Origin: Hymenochaete sp. R1
Lineage: Eukaryota > Basidiomycota > Agaricomycetes > Hymenochaetales > Hymenochaetaceae
Length of the DNA stretch: 32,873 nt
Assembly (NCBI GenBank): GCA_019400425.1
Contig: JAFREE010000211.1
Location: 1 to 32,873, forward strand
Reading direction: 5' to 3'
Shown: positions 1-10,123 of the stretch, piece after piece
Numbering within the stretch: position 1 is the stretch's first letter
Layout: the number at the start of each line of letters is the position of its first letter
Translations under genes and position numbers: made by a program
Notes under the pieces: model-generated
Told to the model about the DNA's origin: nothing
Database searches by the model: none
Seen by the model: the letters and a program-made list of their open reading frames with translations, nothing else

Positions 1-2938
1 GCTGCAAGAGTTCATCCGTGATGGGAAACACTCGGTGGCGCAGCTTATGCAGCTTGGGAAGGAGATGTTGGGGAGGAGGCATGTGTTGTCGGGTGTGGGG
101 ACGTTGGTGCGGGAGATACATGTTGAGGGGACGTTCCATGATGGGTGAGTCTTGCCCCTCCCCCCCCACCCCCCACCCCCCCAACAGACTCTCAAAATAA
201 CATCGATATTGATTTTATCAGTGTCTTCCTTGTGACGGTGCACGACCCCATCTGCACAGACCTCGGTAACCTTCAACTGGCCCTGCACGGCTCGTTCCTC
301 CCCCTCCCCCCAAACGACGCCTTCCCCGCCTTCGACCCCTCCCTACACGACCGCTCGTCCTTCCCCGGCGCCGTCCTCCTCCGCAAAGACCGCATCACCA
401 TCAACGCCGGCCGCGAACGCACGAAGCTGCGCGTAACGAACAACGGGGACCGACCCGTCCAAGTCGGCTCGCACTACCATTTCGCGGAGACGAACGCGGC
501 GCTGGTGTTTGATCGTGGGAGGGCGTACGGGATGAGACTGGACGTGCCGGCTGGGACGGCGGTGCGGTTCGAGCCTGGGGAGACGAAGACGGTGAGGGTT
601 GTGGGGATTGGAGGGGGGAGGGTGGTGTCGGGGGGGAATGGGCTTGTGTCGGGTGTTGTGGATCTTGGGAGGGTGGGGCGGGTTGGGGAAGAGGTGAGGA
701 GGAAGGGGTTTGGGCATTTGGTGGAGATGGGTGGGGAGGGTAATGGGAGGCTTGGGGAGACGACGATGTCGCGGGAGTCGTATGCGGCGATGTTTGGGCC
801 GACGGTGGGTGATAGGGTGCGCCTTGGAGACACGGCGTTGTGGATCGAGATTGAGAAGGATATGGTGAGTAGTGGTTTGGAGTAGGTACATGAAGGACTT
901 ACTGATTGTCGTAGACTGTATACGGCGATGAAGTCAAATTTGGAGGAGGGAAGAGTATTCGGGAAGGTATGGGCCAAGCGACGAATCGAGCGACTCATGA
1001 AGCGCTTGACGTGGTCATTACGAACTGTGTCATCGTAGACTGGAGTGGCATTTACAAGGCGAGCGCAATCAACCAACCAACCTTCTCTTTTTTTTTTCTT
1101 CTTCTTACCAACTCTGTCCTCCGACTGTTTAGGCGGACGTAGGCATCAAGGACGGGAACATCCACGACATCGGCAAAGCAGGCAACCCAGACATCATGTC
1201 CGGCGTCTCCCCACGCCTCCTCATCGGCTCCTCCACAGAAGTCATCGCAGGCGAGAAGCTCATCCTCACAGCTGGCGCCATCGACGCCCACGTGCACTAC
1301 ATCTGTCCGCAACAAGTCACCGAAGCGCTCGCGGCGGGGACGACGACGATGCTCGGCGGAGGGACGGGTCCGAGCGCGGGGACGTGCGCGACGACGTGTA
1401 CGCCGAGTCCGCGGGACTTGAGGTTGATGATGGAGGCGACGGACGGGATGCCGATGAATTTTGGGTTCACGGGGAAGGGCAACGACGCGGGGACGCAGGC
1501 GTTGGAGGAGATCGTGCAGGCTGGGGCGTGTGGGTTGAAGTTGCATGAGGATTGGGGGTCGACGCCTGCGGCGATACGGAGCGCGTTGGACGTTGGAGAT
1601 AAGTACGACGTGCAGGTGGGGGTGCAACTTGACTGGGGTTTATCACTTTCGTAGTCTCTAATGCCCCTCTCACTAGATCAACATCCATACGGATACTCTG
1701 AACGAAAGTGGATTTGTCGAGAGTGAGTTTAAGCTTTGTATTGATATCTTGTCTGACTGACTGAGTGCTTTCCGTTCCAGGCACTATTGAAGCCATCGGA
1801 GGACGCACCATCCATACGTACCATACCGAAGGCGCTGGAGGCGGCCACGCGCCGGATATCATTGTCGTATGCGAGCTCGAGAACGTTTTACCGTCATCTA
1901 CCAATCCCACGAGGCCGTTCACGAATAACACCCTCGATGAGCATCTAGACGTCCGTCATCCATCTTGAATCTCTTCACATCCTTATACACATCTAACCAC
2001 CTACTCACCCACCCATCCATCTAGATGCTAATGGTCTGCCACCACCTCGACAAATCCATCGCAGAAGACCTCTCCTTCGCCGAATCCCGCATCCGCGCCG
2101 AGACCGTCGCCGCAGAGGACGTCCTGCACGACATCGGCGCCATCTCGATGATCTCGTCCGACTCGCAGGCGATGGGCCGCGTCGGCGAGGTCGTCAGCCG
2201 CACGTGGCGCTCTGCGAGCAAGATGCGGGAGGTGAGGGGTCCGCTTGGGGAGCTTGGGGATGGGGACGGGGTGGATAATGGGAGGGTGAAGCGGTATGTG
2301 GCGAAGTATACTATTAATCCGTGAGTGATTGGTGTTGGTGTTTTTATTCGGGCATGCTCATATTTATTTGACGTGATGTCGGTGAATAGAGCGTTGACGC
2401 ACGGGTTGGGAAACGTCATCGGGTCTGTAGAGGTTGGGAAAGTGGCGGATCTGGTGCTTTGGAGACCTGAGAACTTCGGTGTCAAGCCTGAGCTTGTCTT
2501 GAAGTCCGGGTTCATTGCATGGGCGCAAGTGAGTGATAGTCTATAACGCGTTTTTTTTTATTTCCTTAAAAAATGGTGGCGTCTAATGTGTGATGTGCGC
2601 TACAGATGGGCGACGCGAACGCATCGATCCCGACAGTCCAACCCGTCTACGGCCAACCCATGTGGGGTTCCCAACCCTTCGCCGCCTCCCGCACCTCCCT
2701 CCTCTTCGTCTCCCAGGTCTCCCTCGACAACGGCGCCATCGCCAGCTACGGGCTCCGAAAACGGGCGGTGGCCGTCGGGGGGTGTCGAGGTGTCTCGAAG
2801 GGAGATATGAAGTGGAACGGGAAGACGCCGAAGATGAAGGTGGACGCGGAGACGTATGAGGTGACTGCTGATGGGGAGGTTATGGACGTGCAGCCTGCGG
2901 AGAAACTTCCGTTGGCGAGGGCGTATAATTTGTTTTGA
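1..2938 (+). CDS. URE1: Urease (single-chain, nickel-dependent), 5' partial
   Basis: Hydrolyses urea to ammonia and carbamate in the cytosol. Nine exons are visible: 1-144 (partial), 222-864, 915-1058, 1133-1615, 1677-1722, 1781-1950, 2025-2320, 2390-2528 and 2606-2938. Together they give 798 residues, against about 835-840 for fungal ureases, so roughly the first 40 residues lie outside the window. Gamma, beta and alpha regions are fused in order. The alpha region starts near 768 ([21 protein letters not shown]). Nickel and catalytic residues are all present: HVH at 1289-1297, the carbamylated Lys in GLKLHEDWG at 1538-1540, His at 1686 and 1846, flap His in MVCHHLD near 2040, and Asp in SSDSQAMGR at 2160-2162. 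The gene ends in AYNLF and TGA. Intron 3 has a GC donor and intron 6 a weak GTCCGT donor. It appears functional; a decayed copy lies at 8052-9420. Confidence 0.97.
1059..1132 (+). other. GC-AG intron inside urease
   Basis: Protein continuity (WSGIYK then ADVGIKDG) forces the junction AAG|GCGAGC to TTTAG|GCG. No GT within the exon end keeps the frame and the conserved residues. The intron is 74 nt, with a T-rich tract before the acceptor. GC donors are a known minor class spliced by the major spliceosome. Confidence 0.85.
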
Positions 2939-3447
2939 CAAGTGGCCGTGTACGGGAATGGAGAGAAGAAAGAAAGAGAAAGAAAGAAGAAAAAAGGGGG
3001 TGGGGGATTGTTTGTAATTGTATCTATCTCGATGCTCGTCGTCGTCGCCATCGTTGAAGAAAATGTACGTCTTTCCAAATCTTGTACTTTTATTTTCCTT
3101 TTTTACTTTCTGCGCATTGTCATCTACGCTGGGTGCAGGACTAGGAACCATTGTGCTGTCGTGGCTTCGTCGTGGCTGCCGTTGAGAAAAAAAAACTTAG
3201 GCCCGTCGATATCTCTCCATCGCTACCGGGCCTATGAGTTCAGCTTTTACTGACACAGCTTCGTGAATACCCAGTGCCCAGCCACCAGTCGCGAATGAAA
3301 GATGTGGTCCAAGGCCTAAGGCTTACGTTGTTTAGCCGAAGAATGGAACGGACGAAAGCTTGAGTGGTTTGCGCCCTTGTTTTTTTTTTCTGGATGTGGT
3401 CCTCTGTGGATGCTTCACGCGCTGTGGCTTGCGTCTTGCTGCTGCAC
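2939..3447 (+). other. Urease 3' flank, no gene seen
   Basis: Begins with a purine-rich stretch after the urease stop (about 2960-3000), followed by AT-rich sequence likely to contain the 3' UTR. Short open frames here show no family resemblance. The next promoter-like element is at 3448. Confidence 0.5.
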
Positions 3448-3455
3448 TATTTAAA
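3448..3455 (+). promoter_or_regulatory. TATA-like box for the 3733 gene
   Basis: TATTTAAA lies 278 bp upstream of the ATG at 3733. The intervening leader is open and pyrimidine-rich. Sequence match only; the start site is not known. Confidence 0.35.
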
Positions 3456-3732
3456 GGACACATTTCTGCTAGCGACGAGTACCAATATCCTACCTCTTGC
3501 ATCCACCTCGACTCGGTCTCGAGATCTCAGTCTCACTGCTCTCCTTCTGTCTTCTGCTTTGTGCGATCGTCTGGCAAGACATCACTTCCGATACTCGACA
3601 CATCAGGACTTTGTGGTGGAGTATACTAAGTAATCAGGCTCAGTCATCTAAACAGAGATCGTACGTCTTAACTCTCGTTCCCTTCTTTGAAAAGTTTCAT
3701 CTTGATGCGTCATTCAGAATACTCCCGCAATA

Positions 3733-4236
3733 ATGGACAGCTATCAAAAGAGGTACTTTAATGAGGAGATAGTAAGGAGGGGAAGTAAGTCCCGTCTCTT
3801 TATCATTCTTATATCAGCATCATTGAAGCTGATCGCGATCATAGTCAGTCTAAACGTGAAGACCGAAGCGGCTCTGGAAGCCCTGGAAGCATCCTTGGCC
3901 TACGGCGACAACGTCCCGTCGTCATCGAACGGCACAACAGCATACCCGCCCTTCTTCGGCTCTTCTGTGGCCCTCGGTGCACACAAGTCAATGGAGTTTC
4001 TGGCTCCGCGGGAGAACAAGGAGCAGGAGGGGTCTGCTTCGACGATGTCGACGACAACGGCGGATGGGAGCACGTCGAGGGGGGACGAGTCGGCTGGCGA
4101 GTCTGCGTTTGTTTGTGAGGGGTGTGGACAGTCGTTTAAGCAGGCGAAGTACCTCCGTGCACATTTGAATCGGATGACGAGGAAGTGTTATGATGCTACG
4201 GGTGGGAAGAAGTATGACTTGAGGAGTAGGAAATGA
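3733..4236 (+). CDS. Small single zinc-finger protein
   Basis: Two exons, 3733-3784 and 3845-4236, joined through a 60-nt intron with a GTAAGT donor, give 147 residues. The middle is Ser/Thr/Gly-rich and probably disordered. The only folded-looking part is a C-terminal finger, starting FVCEGCGQSF, with C108, C111, H124 and C132 (C-x2-C-x12-H-x7-C). That last spacing is longer than in classical C2H2 fingers. The tail KKYDLRSRK is basic. It is probably a nuclear DNA- or protein-binding factor, but one finger is weak evidence for DNA binding. The intron length is a multiple of three and contains no stop, so an unspliced transcript would encode 167 residues with a hydrophobic insert. The start is the first ATG after the leader. 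Confidence 0.65.
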   Translation: MDSYQKRYFNEEIVRRGSKSRLFIILISASLKLIAIIVSLNVKTEAALEALEASLAYGDNVPSSSNGTTAYPPFFGSSVALGAHKSMEFLAPRENKEQEGSASTMSTTTADGSTSRGDESAGESAFVCEGCGQSFKQAKYLRAHLNRMTRKCYDATGGKKYDLRSRK

Positions 4237-4839
4237 TTGGTTGCTCGTGGATAAATGAATGAATGTGGTGGGATCTTACTCACTATTTTACTTTTCTTTT
4301 TCTTTTCTTTCTTCATTTGTTTCTTGTCAACATCCCATGCCCTCATGCCCCCATGCCCCTTCTTTCAAGCTGGACAAACTACCGCGCAGTATAGTACATA
4401 GAACCGCAAGATTGCTTAGACTTCATGATGACAATATGATTTTCTTATCGAACCGACGGTTGATGATATCTAAACTTAGTCTTCACCTCTTGTTGGCTGA
4501 AAGTCCGACGCGGCCACACTCGTGTATTTGTCGATCTCAGTTGATCGCCTTTCGTGACAAATTGAACTTCCACAACTTGATCGGTCGAATCAAAAGACAT
4601 CGACATCATGATGTCCATTTCCAAGACTCTAAAGCACTTCCAGCCAAGATATTATTGTCAACTAAATCTGGACTCGGAGAACGACTCTCTACGTCATCAT
4701 ACATAGTATGCTGCTGTGGATCGTCTCACGCGTCCCTCAGGCTTCTCGTGAGATTCTGAGAGCCTTCCACGGACACCACCTCTCACGTCTACCATACCTC
4801 GAAGGCTTTGACTTCTAATTTGAGCCCGAGCTATCTGAA
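4237..4839. other. Intergenic, nothing recognised
   Basis: Holds the T-rich 3' flank of the zinc-finger gene. An open frame crosses it on the plus strand, but it has no domain resemblance and begins in obvious UTR-like low-complexity sequence. Confidence 0.4.
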
Positions 4840-5578
4840 ATGGCGGAAATGACTGCAGTTTTTAAGGCAACTCGGCTAACACCGACAGTTTTCAAGATAG
4901 TCGAGTTTGACGACGTCTTCTCCGAGCACCCTTTCATCTACGTCAAGGTCTTGTCAGATGTTATCGTCGTCATTGATACGGGATGCGGAGGGAGAAGTGC
5001 TACGTGCGACATAGACGTGACGAGCTTACGGAAATTTATAGAGGAATGGGACGTGGAGGATAATGGTGGGCGGCCGTTGAACGAGGGCGTGAAGAGGAGC
5101 TAGTACGTTGTCGTCTGCACTCATTGTCATTACGACCACGTACGTGAGCCTAAAACTCATATCTCCGCTTGTTAATGGCACGGTTCTGAAAGACTTTCAC
5201 AAGTCGGCGTCGAGGACTTTACCCATGACTCGCAGATTATCGCTTCCGCTCATTCCCCGTCGTTCCTCGATCCCAATTATCTCCTTCAGAATACCCTCTA
5301 CATGCAATTGGGACTCAACGTGCCGAAATTTGAGCCCATCCTCATGCGATACAAATCGCTCCGTCGTCACCTTCAACAACTTCAGCACGAGAATGCGAAC
5401 GCTTCATACTCCCGGGTCTACTCCCGACAAGCTCCTACCGTGGAACGAGAACATGCGCATGCTGTAAGTGGAATGTGCAGTACTAGTGTACGAGTGCGGA
5501 CCTATCATAATCCATCCGGAAATCGTTGTTGACATGTATATGGAGAGCATAGAATACTTTATGGATATTGTCACATGA
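4840..5578 (+). pseudogene. Metallo-beta-lactamase-fold hydrolase, broken
   Basis: The N-terminal part reads intact from ATG 4840 and includes EHPFIYVKVL and VVIDTGCG, typical of fungal MBL-fold hydrolases. The metal-binding motif THCHYDH is at about 5119-5139. A 60-nt intron (5144-5203, GTGAGC to AAG) then joins in phase to LGVEDFTHDSQIIASAH. Damage: an in-frame TAG at 5101-5103 just before the metal motif; a frame change somewhere in 5340-5400; LHTPGS at about 5405-5420, where the family has HTPGH, so a metal ligand His is lost; and a TAA at 5465-5467. Sequence resembling the family (YECGPIII, MESIEYFMDIV) continues to a TGA at 5576, and the rest of the C-terminus is missing. The identity is firm at fold level; the substrate cannot be inferred. 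Confidence 0.85.
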
Positions 5579-5982
5579 CAAAGCACGAAAGCAATGACGT
5601 TGGACTCGAGCTACCGTATGAGCTAGTACCTCTACAAGCCGCACTTTTGATAGGATCACGAGTCTTCAAAGGGGCCGATACAGACTCATTTATTGTGGAT
5701 AGAAGAAAAAGACACAGGGTGATTAGGTAATACATGCAACAAAGAAACACAACTCGGTTAAGAAATAGAAAAATAAAACATTGATGTGAGAAATGGTTTG
5801 GCATTCCTAATGGGAAGAGGTATTCCTTGAGATGATGTGAAGGATGGGGAAAGCGGTATAGAAAAGGTTGCGCAAATGAAAGGAGAAAAAGGTAGAACAG
5901 ACGACGCCATCGCACACAAATACAAATAAGTGAAAGCAGAGGCACAGGGACCCTCAACGCGTCCAAGAATAGATCAGAGGTA

Positions 5983-6822
5983 TTAAGCGTGCATTCTACG
6001 TCTCCGCTCCGACTCACATCTGAAGCCCACATCACCAGAACTTGTCCAGAAGGGGTCAATGATCTTCGAACAATGCTTAAAAAAATCCCGTCGCGCCTTG
6101 AAAACAGTTCCTTCGACTACATCCAGCGCTTTACGATATCCTAAGACACCATACTGGGTTGCACAGTTTTCTCTCCTTCTCAGTTTGCTTTTATATGTCG
6201 GCAGTCTACCCTCCTGGTCATGAACGTGCCGTTCAACCGCATCCATTCTATCGGATCCATGCCCACAAACAGCACAATAGTTTTTGAGTTCACTGCTCTC
6301 GTGGTCGGATGAAAAATGGTCCACGACCTCCTGCCGGTGGCTAAACTCCCTTTGACACGTTTCAACCGGGCATAGATACGGGACAGAGATTTCACTGGCA
6401 GATCCGCAAATGAGAGAGGGCGATACGGCGTCACTATCTCTTGGCGACAAGGAACTCGAAGAATCATCATCATCGAACATCATCGGGTCGTAGATGGATG
6501 TCGGATAGAGTCCCGCCGGACTGTTCACGATGGCAGAGTCCTCGAGCACGCCGCGCATAGATGGCGCCCTCAAGGGACTGTAACGGACGACCTTCGGAGT
6601 GGTCTCTTCCGTCCGAATCACACCTTGCGAGCGGCGAACAGACAGAGGGCTGCTTTGTAGAGCGGGATCGACACGTAAAAAGTCGGGGTAAGGGGCCTTA
6701 AGGCGAACGTAGGGCTCGCCAGTAAGAGGATCCGTCTCGGAAACTTGGTGGCTCGTAGGAGTAGGAGTTGTTGGCAATGATGACACTCTTGAAGACTCTC
6801 TAATCGGGGTCGAAGGTGGCAT
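5983..6822 (-). CDS. C2H2 zinc-finger protein
   Basis: A single coding exon of 279 residues. The N-terminal half is Ser/Pro/Thr-rich and likely disordered, with an acidic-Ser patch (MMFDDDDSSSSLS, residues 114-126) that could serve as an activation region. Finger 1 starts YLCPVETCQREF (C151, C156, H169, H174; C-x4-C-x12-H-x4-H). Finger 2 is degenerate (C183, C186, H199, H201, with only one residue between the histidines). A basic stretch (KSKLRRR) follows. This is probably a sequence-specific transcription factor of unknown targets. It is transcribed away from the decayed urease region. A TATAAAGG box at 7125-7132 and a possible 5' UTR intron (about 7011 to 6957, GTGAGT to CACAG) fit a leader of about 280 nt. 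The ATG at 6822 is the first in the main frame. Confidence 0.8.
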   Translation of the reverse strand: MPPSTPIRESSRVSSLPTTPTPTSHQVSETDPLTGEPYVRLKAPYPDFLRVDPALQSSPLSVRRSQGVIRTEETTPKVVRYSPLRAPSMRGVLEDSAIVNSPAGLYPTSIYDPMMFDDDDSSSSLSPRDSDAVSPSLICGSASEISVPYLCPVETCQREFSHRQEVVDHFSSDHESSELKNYCAVCGHGSDRMDAVERHVHDQEGRLPTYKSKLRRRENCATQYGVLGYRKALDVVEGTVFKARRDFFKHCSKIIDPFWTSSGDVGFRCESERRRRMHA

Positions 6823-6956
6823 TACGTCGAAATTATCTACAATCCCTCTTCAGAAAATGGGATGAGATGGAGAGAGAAAAAGATGGCCCTCACAACTATT
6901 AATTATTGACCGAATCTCTAGACTGTCGTCGTTTCCATCAGATGCGGACGAGGCCT

Positions 6957-7132
6957 GTGGTAGTTGTCAGACGATCATATAAAACACTCAAGCCCGAACG
7001 TTGAACTCACTGGGTACTTAACAGGGGACCATGGCAAGGGTGTGATCGACATGCTCGACTCAGTGGGGGAGGGTGGAGGGTGAATGTAGGATGAGTAGGA
7101 TTTTTAAGGGTATAGATGCGCACTCCTTTATA
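6957..7132 (-). promoter_or_regulatory. TATA box and leader region of the C2H2 gene
   Basis: TATAAAGG reads on the minus strand at 7132-7125. Downstream, GTGAGTTC near 7011 and CTACCACAG near 6957 could bound a 5' UTR intron. A four-codon upstream ORF (ATG GTC CCC TGT TAA) precedes that donor. Confidence 0.4.
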
Positions 7133-7159
7133 GCTTTGGGAAGTCCAGCAAAAGGCGTG

Positions 7160-8051
7160 GTCAACCAACTAGGACAATGAGAAGAAATCCGGCAATATTA
7201 TCCAAGGTGAGACATCCTATAAATGTCCCACTAGGGACAGATGCGCCAAGCTGTGATAAGCGTGGGCGTCTATTGAGCACACACAATGAGATTATAGGTA
7301 ACATTGTGACCATCTTTACAGATGAGGCACGATGAGATGGATGAGACGAGAATTTGATCAATAAGCGAGCCGGGTAAGGCCGCGATGGCCTAAAGTGACT
7401 TCCATATACGCACATGCTTGTTTTCTAAGTCAGACCTCGCCCGTGCGCAAAAGAGGGTTCTCCTGTGTTCCGCACCGAGGGTTTGAGTGCAACCGACAGA
7501 TACCTCACTACCCACCACAAGATTCAAAGGCAGAACCCCACCTATCTCGGCGTGGCTGTACCATCGCTTCTGGGTCACTTTCTGCGGCCAAGAGTATTTG
7601 CCCGAGTCCTATCCAACCGAGTCTATGAATGAATTCCAGCGCGAAAGACTCCTAGACCCCTCTCGCAGTGAGTAGTGCCAGCGCGCGTTTTGATTCCTAC
7701 ATTTGAAGAAATTTGCTCAAACGTAAACATTATGCTGAGTATATGCTACTAGCAGTATAGGTCAACAATTTACTGCTAACAGTTGTGATCTGAAAGTCAT
7801 ACGGATGAGGAGGAAGTGGAAAAGAAGGGAAGGGAAATGTCGTTCGCCGGTCGCTGAGACTAGTACTTCCAAACTTGATTGAATTGAACATTCATCACGT
7901 GACGTTTCGTGCCATATTCTCCGGGAATTTCTTCCTTTATCTCCTACGCTCATGTCCGACTTGCAGCGCTATGATCGACTCTGGCACAGGAAGCGCAAAA
8001 TTTACCACTGCTCTAGCACCGTGTTCGATTTCGTCTTACCCTATAAATTGT
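7160..8051. other. Unassigned stretch with one coding-like fragment
   Basis: The plus frame 7487-7668 reads plausibly as protein (for example SAWLYHRFWVTFCGQEYLPE) and ends at a GTGAGT that looks like a donor. No partner exon, upstream start or family could be found. It is more likely the remnant of a gene than an active one. The rest shows no coding signal. Confidence 0.25.
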
Positions 8052-9420
8052 ATGCATTGAACGTTCAATTACTACACAGGCAAGCAGACTCTCTCGCTCG
8101 GAAACGACAGCTTTTTAGCGTCTCACCCACCAGAAATTGAAGAAGCCATCCAGGATAGGGGACACCTGATATCTCATTTCATGCAATTCGGCAAATCGAT
8201 GTTAGGAAAAAGACACGGTTTACCTCCAACTCGCGCTTCACTGCTCGTTCCTTCTGTCCCATTTGACGACTCCTTCCCTCATTTCAGATGCTTTTCGTCA
8301 TGGATGGGAGAAAGCATTTGAAGCGATCATCGTACACAAAGAGAGGTTACTTATCAGTGCTGGAAGCAAACGAATAAATCGACGTGCGATGGACAATAGA
8401 GACCATCCTGTTCGAAGGACCGTGGAGACAAACCCGGCTTTCAAGTTCACATTTCAATCGGTGGATGGCATTCGGCAAACATCCCGGAGTAATATTAATG
8501 TCTGGGCCGACCGTGCATTCTGAGCCTGAATATGAACGCAGTGATACTCGTCTCAATTGACGTCATAGATAACTGGAACTAGACGGCCATCTCCGCAAGC
8601 AATTCTTTAGCGATGGTTGGCGAGGATCTCGAGAAAGCCAAATCGATCGCCAGTGAATCAGTAACTGAAGGCGCTGGCAGGCCTTCAGATCTCTCCGCGA
8701 CTCCGGATCTATGGAAGAAACCACGGACACGTAAACATCGGTATTTAGACTGGCATTTGGTGATAAAGTCCGCCTTGGAAAAACGGCTAACGGCTTGATA
8801 GATCGGAATCTGAAAAAAACCGCGACCAGTAGCGTAGAATTGCGGATGTTCGATATTCTTATCGGCCATCTCGGACTATATACGGATCGGGGTTAAACTT
8901 GAGGATAAAAGGTGTATTTAGGGGGCACTGGTCAAGCGACGCTCCAATCCACTTAAAGAACAATGGGAACATACGAAGTTCTCATTACAAAGTATCCCAT
9001 TGTTGATTAAACCGATAAGTACATGGTAATAGCTCATAACTTAAATGGGCTCGACACGATTAACAGTGTAAGGTCGAAATAAATGTTGAGGAAGAAAAAC
9101 ATTCATAGCATTAGAAGGGCAGGCAGCCCAGAGTTTCATGACTGACGTGTATTCGAATCTTTCGGTCAGCGCATTCACCGAAGTCATTGTTGGCAAAAAA
9201 GTCCACGCTCAGGGCTGATGCCGTAGACGCACATGGACTGTACGTTACTTCTGCTCTCGGCGGATCACAGAAGCGCTTGCAGCTGGGACAACGTCGATGC
9301 TCGGTGGAGGTACGGGTCCAAGAAAAGATTTGGCTCCCAGAATGGACGAGGAATGTATAACCCTTCGCCTATGCGGTAGTCTGTGATGACGAAGGAATTG
9401 CAGGACTGGGTAGGACTCCA
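8052..9420 (+). pseudogene. Decayed second urease gene
   Basis: Fragments in several frames match the intact urease in order. ATG CAT near 8052 and QADSLARKR resemble the urease N-terminus. MQFGKSMLGKRHGL matches [14 protein letters not shown] near 8180-8220. FDDSFPHF matches PNDAFPAF. A block near 8335-8520 (starting KERLLISAG against KDRITINAG) covers the beta region. GDKVRLG matches GDRVRLG near 8760. VLITKYPIVD matches [10 protein letters not shown] near 8970-9010. FTEVIVGKK matches STEVIAGEK near 9170. [19 protein letters not shown] at 9264-9320 is almost identical to the live gene. Sequence with intron-like spacing remains at the sites of introns 2 and 3, so the copy arose at DNA level. 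About 150 nt around intron 1 is deleted, and stops and frameshifts are many. Similarity fades after about 9330; a weak match to the KLHEDWG region ends near 9420. The last third is not detectable. Confidence 0.9.
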
Positions 9421-10123
9421 GGATCCCTCAGACAGAGGTCCCCGTCATTTATTCGGAATGTACCTCGTCCTTGGCGAAAATGTGGCATATGTAGTGGAAC
9501 AGAGTATCTTCTCCCATGGGTAAGCCTTTGACGATGCCGCACAAGTCAAGCACTGTTATGAAGAAGTTACTACTGGAATGGATCGAGAAGCAATCATATT
9601 ATGCTCTCTTATCTCCAGACCTCGTGCCTTCGGATGTGCAAACTCCTTTTCTTTCACCGTTGCGCAATGGTCTGACGAGTCTTCAAACAGTCTTTTCGGG
9701 ACTGTTGCGTCGAAAGGCTATATGCTGTCCTTGGTTGTTTGGCTTTGATTCATCGCCATCGCATTATCTCACTAATCTCGTCTTTTTCAGACAGACTATG
9801 CCTCACCAAATTCAATCTACGGAATATATCATCTACAAATCGATGCCGCTTTACTCATACGCGTGGTTCTCATCGAAGAGCTCAGTGGGTCGTTGCATCG
9901 AGATTAAACGCAAAGGGCATGTCGTTTGTTGATTTTACTGCGCCGGGTAGTACTCGTAGAGGTTTGAAATCGTCTTTTTTCCCTTTCGTGTATGGTGGGT
10001 AGGGTGGAGGGAATGCGCACTTTGCTGTTTATATGCCCATTACCAAACGACGTTTCGTCTCACCAACCAGGTATTCTAATAAATAGACTTCAAAATAATC
10101 CAATATTATAATGCACTTCATCA
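9421..10123. other. Unassigned stretch, possible gene remnant
   Basis: One plus frame reads EEVTTGMDREAIILCSL and RPRAFGCANSFSF between about 9555 and 9660. Another, after a TTTTTCAG near 9790, reads NSIYGIYHLQIDAALLI. These look more protein-like than random sequence and may be pieces of one broken gene, but I do not recognise the family. They do not clearly continue the urease relic. Confidence 0.25.

Noticed and set aside
343..1076. Long minus-strand open frames (182 and 200 codons) opposite urease
   Set aside because: They lie antisense to strongly conserved urease exons; GC-rich wobble positions create stop-poor antisense frames. No domains.
4259..4759. 166-codon plus-strand frame after the one-finger gene
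   Set aside because: Begins in T-rich 3' UTR-like sequence, with no domain resemblance and no promoter or splice context.
5571..6059. 162-codon minus-strand frame
   Set aside because: Overlaps the end and 3' flank of the C2H2 gene in another frame; composition is that of AT-rich UTR.
9430..9700. Continuation of the urease relic into the [14 protein letters not shown] region
   Set aside because: A gap-free hand alignment gave only about 40 percent base identity over 60 nt; not enough to claim.
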